Assembly (NCBI GenBank): GCA_002473165.1
Contig: DKSD01000076.1
Coordinates: 1-5,525, forward strand
DNA: 5,525 bases
Reading direction: 5' to 3'
Origin: Succinatimonas sp. UBA7265
GTDB lineage: Bacteria; Pseudomonadota; Gammaproteobacteria; Enterobacterales; Succinivibrionaceae
A program made the position numbers and the translations under genes. Shown one piece after another: positions 1-5,370 of this stretch (position 1 is the first letter of the stretch; every line of letters starts with the position of its first letter). The notes beneath the pieces were generated by a model. That model had not been told where the DNA came from and did not search any database. It saw nothing but the letters and a program-made list of their open reading frames with translations.

Positions 1-84
1 CCCTCTGTGTCAAACTTTTTTTTTAAGAATTTTTTTACCAAAGCTTTACCTGAATGATTTTCTGAAAAATTTAGTTTGGATCGA

Positions 85-99
85 TCTTGAACTTCAAGA
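85..99. repeat. Short perfect inverted repeat (TCTTGAA-C-TTCAAGA)
   Basis: Two 7-bp arms in inverted orientation are separated by one base, immediately after the palindrome GATCGATC at 79-86. The compact symmetry looks more like a protein-binding dyad than an RNA hairpin, because only a 5-bp stem could form around a realistic loop. It lies about 150 bp upstream of the AlbA_2/GHKL gene. The rest of bases 1-247 holds T runs at 16-24 and 30-36, no convincing gene and no hairpin to make the T runs a terminator within the window. Confidence 0.35.
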
Positions 100-176
100 A
101 TGGGTCCGGCTTAGATGCTCCGCATGATCCGATGGTGCTCTTATCCTTATCTTTAAGCATGCGCCAGGTACTGTTT

Positions 177-185
177 TGCTAAAAT
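177..185 (+). promoter_or_regulatory. Candidate extended -10 promoter of the AlbA_2/GHKL gene
   Basis: The sequence TGCTAAAAT reads as a TGn motif followed by TAAAAT, a 5 of 6 match to the sigma-70 -10 box. No convincing -35 box lies 16-18 bp upstream, which extended -10 promoters can tolerate. Transcription would begin near 192 and leave a short AT-rich 5' leader before the start at 248. The surrounding 60 bases are so AT-rich that chance matches are likely, so this is only a candidate. Confidence 0.3.
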
Positions 186-237
186 TGGTTTTATTTTACA
201 CTTATACATGCAAAATTCATTTTTATTTTTTCAAATT

Positions 238-245
238 AGGTGAGG
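238..245 (+). promoter_or_regulatory. Ribosome binding site deciding the start at 248
   Basis: AGGTGAGG lies directly before ATG 248, with the first AGG about 7 bases from the start codon. It favours ATG 248 over the in-frame TTG at 176, which has no Shine-Dalgarno sequence and would add 24 AT-rich, low-complexity hydrophobic codons not expected at the front of an AlbA_2 domain. Confidence 0.75.
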
Positions 246-247
246 TC

Positions 248-1537
248 ATGCGCGAAGACGCCACTCATGAATTTAAAGCCGCTTTCACCTCAAGTTATCT
301 GAAAACCGTTTCCGCCTACGCCAACTATCAGACCGGATATATCACATTCGGCCTTAGCGATGACGGCAGCGCCTGCGGCCTTGAAGATCCCGATGACCTG
401 CGGTTGTGCATCGAAAACCAGATCAATGAGAGCATCTCACCGGTGCCGCGCTTTGAGATCAGCACAGATGCGGTGCAGCGCACGCTGACCCTTAAGGTTT
501 TCAAGGGAGAAAACTGCCCGTACCTGCTGCAAGGGAAAGCCTACCGCAGAAGCGACACCTCCACGGTTGAAGCCGGTCCGGAAGCGCTGCGCGAGCTGTG
601 CCTGTACGGCAGCGGCCAAAGCTTTGATGAGTTAAACTGCGAAGATCCGGTCCCCAAACTCACTTTCAGTTGCCTTCAGGCAAAACTGGCCGGGTTCCTA
701 AATGTCTCGGCATTGTCCGACGATATTTTGAAAACGCTCGGTCTCATAAACCGCAGAGGCCGGTACGATCGCGCCGCAGAACTGCTCTCAGACAGCCATG
801 GTTACACGGTGCTTCAGCTGGCCTGCGTGAACGAGGATCTCAGCGAGCTGCGCGACCGCGTCAATGTCGACGGAGTCTCGCTGCTTGATGCCTTCGATCA
901 GGCCTGCGAGTACTTTCACCGGCATTATGTGACCGAAAAGATCGACGGCTTTATCAGGCGGAATTTTGCTTCCGTGCCACTTGAGGCCTACCGCGAGGCG
1001 GTGACCAACGCCCTGGTGCACCGCAAGTGGAACATCCGCTCCAGCGTGCAGATCTGTTTTTTTGAAGATCGCATCGAGGTGCTTTCGCCCGGCGGGCTGC
1101 CTGAGGGGATCTCCGCGCGGGACTTCGCGGGGAGCGCCAGGCTCTCCGTAAAAAGGAATCCGATCCTCGCAGATGTTTTCTCAAGGCTCGGCTGCGGCGA
1201 ACGTTTTGGCATGGGCCGCGAGAAGATCCGCAAGGCCTATGAAGGCACAACTTATGCCCCGCGTTTTGAAGCAGGCGAAAACAGTGTAACTGTAATCCTA
1301 CCACGCACCGATCTCAGCCGCAGTTTAAGTCAGCTTTCAGATGATGAGATAAAGGTGTTGCAGTGCCTGTCACCGGCGTCGCTGAGCCTGAGGCGAGACG
1401 TTGATGAAAGGACCGGCTTTAACCAGGCCAAGACCGGCAGGATCTTAAACCGGCTCATAGAATGGCATCTTGCCGAGAAGATCAGCGCCGGACCGGAAAC
1501 CCGCTACCGCTCAAAATCCGGGCTGCATTTTGCTTAA
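248..1537 (+). CDS. AlbA_2/Schlafen-like and GHKL ATPase-like winged-helix protein (COG2865 type)
   Basis: A predicted cytoplasmic nucleic-acid-binding regulator of 429 residues; its target and reaction are unknown. Residues about 5-115 form an AlbA_2 (Schlafen AAA_4-like) domain: HEFK at 7-10, KTVSAYANYQTGYITFGLSD at 19-38 and DDG at 38-40, then IENQIN at 55-60 and the RRSDTSTVE region at 100-108 typical of COG2865. The common NxxGG is NYQTG here. Residues about 245-350 match the GHKL-type HATPase_c_4 domain: REAVTNALVHRKW (249-261), ED-RIEVLSPGGLP (273-285), RNPILADVF (303-311) and GERFGMGREKI (317-327), which correspond to N-box and glycine-rich ATP-lid regions. Residues about 361-425 look like a winged helix that could bind DNA. 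There is no signal peptide or membrane segment. The start at 248 follows a good ribosome binding site. It stands alone on its strand and converges with the ABC exporter gene. Relatives occur as stand-alone regulators and sometimes near mobile or defence genes; nothing here establishes a defence role. Confidence 0.85.
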   Translation: MREDATHEFKAAFTSSYLKTVSAYANYQTGYITFGLSDDGSACGLEDPDDLRLCIENQINESISPVPRFEISTDAVQRTLTLKVFKGENCPYLLQGKAYRRSDTSTVEAGPEALRELCLYGSGQSFDELNCEDPVPKLTFSCLQAKLAGFLNVSALSDDILKTLGLINRRGRYDRAAELLSDSHGYTVLQLACVNEDLSELRDRVNVDGVSLLDAFDQACEYFHRHYVTEKIDGFIRRNFASVPLEAYREAVTNALVHRKWNIRSSVQICFFEDRIEVLSPGGLPEGISARDFAGSARLSVKRNPILADVFSRLGCGERFGMGREKIRKAYEGTTYAPRFEAGENSVTVILPRTDLSRSLSQLSDDEIKVLQCLSPASLSLRRDVDERTGFNQAKTGRILNRLIEWHLAEKISAGPETRYRSKSGLHFA

Positions 1538-1539
1538 GT

Positions 1540-3372
1540 TCACCCGCCGATAAAGCCCTGGGACTGGAATTTCCAGAAGCGGGCGAACAGCCCGCCTTTG
1601 GCTATGAGTTCCTGCTGCGTGCCGCTTTCGACGATCCTGCCGTGATCGATGACCACGATGCGATCCATGGCAGCCAGTGTCGACAGGCGGTGCGCGATCG
1701 CGATGACCGTGCGCCCTTCCATGACCTTGCCTAAGTTTTCCTGCACGACCTGCTCGCTCTCGGAATCCAAAGCCGAGGTGGCCTCGTCTAAGATCAGGAT
1801 CGGGGCGTTCTTCATCACGACGCGCGCCAGGGCAATACGCTGGCGCTGGCCGCCTGAGAGTTTGACGCCGCGCTCGCCCACGAGCGTGTCAAACCCGTGG
1901 CCGCCGCGGTAGTCGGAGAGATTTTCAATAAAAGACAGCGAATCGGTAAGCCTCGCGGCGCGGAGCATGCTGTCGTGATCATGCGCCGAGCCGTAGCAGA
2001 TGTTCTCACCCACCGTGCGGTGCATCAGCGAGGGATCCTGGGAGACCATGGCAAAGAGATCGCGATACTCGTCCTGCCGGAAACTGCGGATGTCGGTGCC
2101 GTCTAAAGTGATCGCCCCTGACTGCACGTCATAAAAGCGCAGCAGCAGGTTCACAAGCGACGTCTTGCCCGCCCCTGACGATCCGACGATCCCCAGTTTC
2201 TCGCCCTGCTCTATCTTCAAATTGAGATCTTCAAAAACCCGCCGGCCGCCTTTGTAGCCAAAGCTCACGCCGGAGAACACTATAGGCCCGGGGTGCGGGT
2301 GCACAGCGGATGGCTGCTCTGGATCCATGACGCTCACGGGCTTGGTTAGCGTGGAGATGCCGTCGTAGACCATGCCGATATTCTCAAAGATGGCGCTGAC
2401 CTCCCACATCATCCAGCGGGACATGTTTATGACGCGAATGGCGATCGCTATGGCGATCGCGATGGAACCTGGGGTTACCACCCCCAGGCGCCACAGCCAC
2501 AGCGAGAGCATGGTGAGCACGATGAGCAACGTGTAGTTCATCAGTTGCACGCTCACGTCGAACATCGTGAGGATGCGCATGGCCCCGTACTCGCTCTTTA
2601 AGAATTTCTCCATGGAGGAGCGGGCGTAGCGCGCCTCGCGGCCTTTGCCGCCAAAGAGCTTTACCGTGGGGATGTTCACGTAGCTGTCGACGATGCGGCC
2701 GACCATGTCGGAGCGGGCATCCGACTGCCGCGAGGCGGCGCGCCGCAGCCGCGGCACAAAGACATAGATGGAAAGCGAATAGAGCACCAGCCACACCGCC
2801 AGCGGGATGCACAGCAGCAGATCGGCCCGCGAGAGCATCCACAGCATCATGCAGATGTAGACGCCGATATGCACCATGACGTCGATGAGCTTGAGCACCG
2901 AGGTGCGCACAGCCATGGCCGTCTGCATGATCTTGTTGGCAACGCGCCCGGCAAACTCGTCGGTAAAGAAAGCCAAAGACTGGCTGAGCATATAGCGGTG
3001 GGTCTGCCAGCGCACCTGCATGGGGTAATTGCAGGAGATCGTCTGGTGCAGCAGCAGCGAGTGCAGGATCGTGACCGAGGGCAGCAGCACTCCGGCGATG
3101 AGCAGCATCAAAAGCAGCCTGCCGCCGTAGACGTCAAAGAACTCCGCGGTCGATGACGAGGCCGTCCAGTCGACGATATAGCCCATGCAGGCAAAGAACA
3201 GCGCCTCGCCTGCGGCGAGCAGCGCGTTGAGCACCGCTATGGCTATGAGGAACTTCCACAGCCCCTGCGTGTAGAAAAGGATGAAGCGGAAAAAGCCCGA
3301 GGGCGGTATCCCGCGTTCCTCAGCGGGGAACGGGGGAACCAGCGACTCGAACCAGTGCCAGATCTTCTCCAT
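1540..3372 (-). CDS. ABC exporter half-transporter, fused permease and ATPase (MdlB/MsbA-like, COG1132)
   Basis: A 610-residue inner-membrane half-transporter expected to work as a homodimer, exporting an unidentified substrate (drug, lipid or peptide) at the cost of ATP. The N-terminal half is an ABC_membrane domain with hydrophobic segments near 38-64, 86-108, 162-206 and 278-318. FFTDEFAGRVANKIMQ (135-150) is the intracellular-loop signature of the proteobacterial subfamily that opens with WFE..V.PFP, as here at 7-16, which supports the ATG at 3372. The nucleotide-binding domain is intact: A-loop Tyr373, Walker A GSSGAGKT (397-404), Q-loop Gln445, X-loop GERG (499-502), signature LSGGQ (505-509), Walker B ILILDE with catalytic Glu530, D-loop SALD (533-536) and H-loop His561. 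Length is normal for the family. No strong Shine-Dalgarno precedes the start, and the upstream DUF2333 gene ends 6 bp away, so translation is probably coupled. Substrate cannot be told from sequence. Confidence 0.95.
   Translation of the reverse strand: MEKIWHWFESLVPPFPAEERGIPPSGFFRFILFYTQGLWKFLIAIAVLNALLAAGEALFFACMGYIVDWTASSSTAEFFDVYGGRLLLMLLIAGVLLPSVTILHSLLLHQTISCNYPMQVRWQTHRYMLSQSLAFFTDEFAGRVANKIMQTAMAVRTSVLKLIDVMVHIGVYICMMLWMLSRADLLLCIPLAVWLVLYSLSIYVFVPRLRRAASRQSDARSDMVGRIVDSYVNIPTVKLFGGKGREARYARSSMEKFLKSEYGAMRILTMFDVSVQLMNYTLLIVLTMLSLWLWRLGVVTPGSIAIAIAIAIRVINMSRWMMWEVSAIFENIGMVYDGISTLTKPVSVMDPEQPSAVHPHPGPIVFSGVSFGYKGGRRVFEDLNLKIEQGEKLGIVGSSGAGKTSLVNLLLRFYDVQSGAITLDGTDIRSFRQDEYRDLFAMVSQDPSLMHRTVGENICYGSAHDHDSMLRAARLTDSLSFIENLSDYRGGHGFDTLVGERGVKLSGGQRQRIALARVVMKNAPILILDEATSALDSESEQVVQENLGKVMEGRTVIAIAHRLSTLAAMDRIVVIDHGRIVESGTQQELIAKGGLFARFWKFQSQGFIGG
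2439..2462. repeat. Tandem 12-bp repeat inside the ABC permease (ATGGCGATCGCN x2)
   Basis: Two adjacent 12-bp units, each containing the palindrome GCGATCGC, encode part of the alternating Ala-Ile run at residues 304-312 (IAIAIAIAI) in the last transmembrane helix of the exporter. Homologues have a looser small/aliphatic alternation at this site, so the peptide suits a helix. The near-identical DNA units could expand or contract by 4 codons without a frameshift. A third GCGATCGC lies at 1694-1701 in the same gene. Confidence 0.7.
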
Positions 3373-3378
3373 CGGAAA

Positions 3379-4284
3379 TTATTTTTCCATGGAGCTTAAC
3401 ATGTCATTGATACGGTTGTTGGCCACGTCGATGTGGCGGGCAAGCGCGGCGACGTGGTTGGGGAGCATGGCGTCGCCGATCTCGTTGCCGCCTGCCACCA
3501 CATAGAGCGGGTTGAACTCAGCGACGTAATCCAGGCGTTTTAAGGCCTCATCGAGATTTTCCTGACCGCCGCGCTCGGCCACCGAGCTGTCGACCGTCGC
3601 CAGCGCACGCAGCACGTTGCCCACCACGGCGCAGACACCCTTGGTGTAGTAGATATTGTTGTCGGACTCGAAATGCCCCATCTTCTCATCATTGAGGATC
3701 CCGAGCGCGTAATCGGTCATCGAGGCGCAGTACTTTAAGACCGTGTAGATGTCATCGGATTTGACGTTGTACACTCCGGCGTTCTTGGCCGTGGAGCCCA
3801 CGCTCTGCGCCCACGCGCGCCAGTTCTTGATGCCTTCCTTGTACTTGCCCTCGGCGTCATAGATAAACCAGAAGCCCCAGACTTTCTCCGAATAGGTGAA
3901 ATAACGCGAGGTCGCGTCGGCAAGGCGCGTGTCGATGGTGTCATTCTTGCCGTAGCGCGCCGCCGTCTTGGCAACGATGTCCGAGGCCGGACGCGTGGCG
4001 TAAATCACGCCCTGCTGGTAGGACACCGTGTTATCGAGGATCGAGGGCACAAACAGCAGATCGTTGGGCAGCCAGCCAAAGAAAGTCGAGAGCTGATCAG
4101 AGAGCGCGTGCGTCACGCCCTCGGCCATGACCACCGCCCTGTCGGTATCAGTTGCCTGGGCGTCCAAAGGCTCAGGGCGGAACGGATCGCCTGCGGGCGA
4201 GGAGACCAGGCCCACGGTAACGACATAAAGCACATAGAGCCCCGCAACCCCGGCGGCGGCATACTTGATATATTTGAAATTCAC
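3379..4284 (-). CDS. DUF2333-like membrane-anchored protein
   Basis: A protein of unknown function, about 301 residues from the chosen start. One hydrophobic segment at residues 8-27, preceded by Lys residues, would anchor it in the inner membrane with the rest in the periplasm (N-in topology inferred). From memory of the family it matches DUF2333: GWLPNDLLFVPSILDN (70-85) parallels the family's GYLSND...DN, with QGV at 91-93; WGFWFIYDAEGKYKEGI (136-152) parallels W.FPS-E-Y--GI; NNIYYTKGV (209-217) parallels the DDYFYYAKGV form; and NHVAALARHIDVANNRINDM (276-295) parallels the C-terminal NHRANL.....AR element. Start choice is uncertain: GTG 4284 has a weak AGCGGG about 8 bases upstream, and the frame stays open to GTG 4425, with TTG 4320 and GTG 4350 in between, none with a better Shine-Dalgarno. 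I chose 4284 because it leaves a short basic cytoplasmic tail and room for divergent promoters. It is the first gene of an operon with the ABC exporter, 6 bp downstream, which suggests a joint role in export or the cell envelope. Confidence 0.75.
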   Translation of the reverse strand: MNFKYIKYAAAGVAGLYVLYVVTVGLVSSPAGDPFRPEPLDAQATDTDRAVVMAEGVTHALSDQLSTFFGWLPNDLLFVPSILDNTVSYQQGVIYATRPASDIVAKTAARYGKNDTIDTRLADATSRYFTYSEKVWGFWFIYDAEGKYKEGIKNWRAWAQSVGSTAKNAGVYNVKSDDIYTVLKYCASMTDYALGILNDEKMGHFESDNNIYYTKGVCAVVGNVLRALATVDSSVAERGGQENLDEALKRLDYVAEFNPLYVVAGGNEIGDAMLPNHVAALARHIDVANNRINDMLSSMEK

Positions 4285-4357
4285 GATGTTTGCCCGCTTA
4301 AACAGTTTGTCTTTAATCAAAGCGTAATCTAATCGCGGATTTTTTTCCACAGCGCCG

Positions 4358-4382
4358 CGGCACACGCGTGAGCGCGGTGCCG
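4358..4382. promoter_or_regulatory. Inverted repeat CGGCAC-N13-GTGCCG in the divergent promoter region
   Basis: Six-base arms at 4358-4363 and 4377-4382 flank a 13-base centre that includes the 8-bp palindrome CACGCGTG (4363-4370). The arm centres are 19 bp apart, about two helical turns, as for a dimeric regulator's operator. On the plus strand the hairpin is followed by the T-rich TTATTTGTCTT, resembling a weak terminator, but no plus-strand gene precedes it that would need one. It sits between the DUF2333-ABC operon and the kinase, so it could control either. No matching regulator family is recognised; it does not resemble a Cra/FruR site. Confidence 0.35.
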
Positions 4383-4391
4383 TTATTTGTC

Positions 4392-4420
4392 TTGTGGGCG
4401 CAAATGGTCTGGGGCACAAT
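4392..4420 (+). promoter_or_regulatory. Possible sigma-70 promoter of the PfkB kinase
   Basis: TTGTGG at 4392-4397 and CACAAT at 4415-4420 are separated by exactly 17 bp and would serve as weak -35 (3 of 6) and -10 (4 of 6) elements, placing a transcript start near 4427 and a leader of under 30 bases. TTGTG and CACAA are also inverted copies of each other, and ATTTG at 4385-4389 pairs with CAAAT at 4401-4405, so the same bases could form an operator. Both readings rest on short matches. Confidence 0.3.
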
Positions 4421-4441
4421 GGCACTGCGGATATATTGATG

Positions 4442-4447
4442 AGGAGG
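4442..4447 (+). promoter_or_regulatory. Strong ribosome binding site (AGGAGG) fixing the kinase start
   Basis: A perfect AGGAGG stands 6 bases before ATG 4454. An alternative ATG at 4439 overlaps this site and the longer in-frame start at 4394 lacks one, so 4454 is the start. The resulting protein begins MIYTLTASPSLD, where 1-phosphofructokinases begin. Confidence 0.85.
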
Positions 4448-4453
4448 CCTGAG

Positions 4454-5365
4454 ATGATCTACACGCTGACTGCAAGCCCGTCGCTCGATCTGGTGATGAA
4501 GCTGCCGCAGGTGGTCTCAAGCGGCGGCACCTATCGCGCCGAATCCGAGGAATGGCGCCCGGGCGGCCGCGGCATCAATATCTCAATCATGCTGCGCAAT
4601 TTAGGCATCGACTCCACCGCCTTAGGTTTTGTCGCAGGATTTTCAGGCGATGAGCTCATGCGCCTGGCATCCGAGTGCGGGATCCGCACCGGGTTTATCC
4701 GGGTGCGCCGCGGGCGCACCCGCATCAACTTTAAGATCCGCGATCCCAAAGCTGAAACAAAGGTCAACGGTTTAGGGCCCGTGGTCACCAAAGCGGACAT
4801 CGACTACCTAAGCCGCCGCATCGCCAGCTTTCACGACGGAGATTTTCTGATCCTGGCCGGGGCGATCCCGCCTTCGCTGCCACAGGACATCTACGGCACG
4901 TTCTGCCATATCGTCCGCGGCAGGGATATCAAGATCATCCTCGACGCCCCCTGCGAGCTTTGGGACAGCGTCCTGCCCCACTGCCCTTTCCTCTTCAAAG
5001 CAAAACTGAGCGAGCTCGCTGAATACTCAGGCTGTGATGTGTCTGATCCTGAATCCGTGATTAAGGCGGCCAAGGACATCCATTTCAAAGGCGCCCTCAA
5101 CGTCATGATCTCCATGGGGCCTAAAGGGGCGCTGTTTTTGGGAGCTGATGACAGCGAGGCGCACATCCGCGCTCCGGAAGTTCAGGCTGTGGTGGACAGG
5201 AGCGGCGCAGGAGACTCTATGATCGCCGGTTTCATCTCCGACTACCTTACTTACGGCAACGCCCGCAGCGCCGTAATGATGGCGGTTGCGGCAGGCTCGG
5301 CAACCGCAGGTTCACAGGGATTTGCCAGCGCCACCGAAGTCAAAGAACTGCGCGAGCTGATGTAA
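4454..5365 (+). CDS. PfkB-family sugar kinase, 1-phosphofructokinase/tagatose-6-phosphate kinase-like
   Basis: A cytoplasmic ribokinase-fold kinase of 303 residues (family usual about 305-315) that should transfer phosphate from ATP to a phosphorylated ketohexose; fructose 1-phosphate is the best guess. PGGRGINIS (36-44) is the first PfkB signature, GRTRINFKI (87-95) and VNGLGP (104-109) are typical of FruK/LacC, AGAIPPSLP (135-143) matches the AGS.P loop, and GAGDSM (251-256) carries the catalytic Asp254. The run of GINIS, ALGFVAGFSGDE and NGLGP is closest in style to Firmicutes-type FruK, not the E. coli enzyme. Several family positions differ: NP(A/S)xD is SPSLD (8-12), GGKG is GGRG (Arg39), and KPNxxEL is KAKLSEL (182-188), losing the usual Asn. 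Sugar specificity may therefore be altered; the retained Asp254 argues against a dead enzyme. No PTS genes (fruA, fruB) adjoin it. It is divergent from the DUF2333-ABC operon. Its end abuts a flagellin fragment, so the last residues could be affected by that junction. I leave the symbol blank because fruK is not secure. Confidence 0.85.
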   Translation: MIYTLTASPSLDLVMKLPQVVSSGGTYRAESEEWRPGGRGINISIMLRNLGIDSTALGFVAGFSGDELMRLASECGIRTGFIRVRRGRTRINFKIRDPKAETKVNGLGPVVTKADIDYLSRRIASFHDGDFLILAGAIPPSLPQDIYGTFCHIVRGRDIKIILDAPCELWDSVLPHCPFLFKAKLSELAEYSGCDVSDPESVIKAAKDIHFKGALNVMISMGPKGALFLGADDSEAHIRAPEVQAVVDRSGAGDSMIAGFISDYLTYGNARSAVMMAVAAGSATAGSQGFASATEVKELRELM

Positions 5366-5370
5366 ATACG

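Noticed and set aside
1..40. Intrinsic terminator formed by the T runs at 16-24 and 30-36
   Set aside because: No GC-rich hairpin precedes the T runs inside the window; the stem could only lie before base 1, which cannot be seen.
176..247. Upstream TTG start adding 24 residues to the AlbA_2/GHKL protein
   Set aside because: The added stretch is AT-rich, hydrophobic and low in complexity, has no ribosome binding site, and lies before the point where AlbA_2 domains start. ATG 248 has a good site.
954..1304. Antisense open frames within the AlbA_2/GHKL gene and similar long frames opposite the exporter
   Set aside because: They are shadows expected in GC-rich coding DNA: Arg/Ser/Pro-rich products with no recognisable motif, overlapping well-supported genes.
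1694..2460. GCGATCGC octamers as cyanobacterial HIP1 repeats
   Set aside because: Only three copies occur, all in one gene, two in a tandem coding for Ala-Ile; the gene families present are proteobacterial.
4394..4453. In-frame upstream starts (4394, 4439) for the kinase
   Set aside because: AGGAGG at 4442-4447 lies inside these extensions and is correctly spaced for ATG 4454, and the family N-terminus matches 4454.
4454..5365. Kinase as a catalytically dead pseudoenzyme
   Set aside because: The GAGD motif with catalytic Asp254 and the anion-hole glycines are intact, and the frame is full length.
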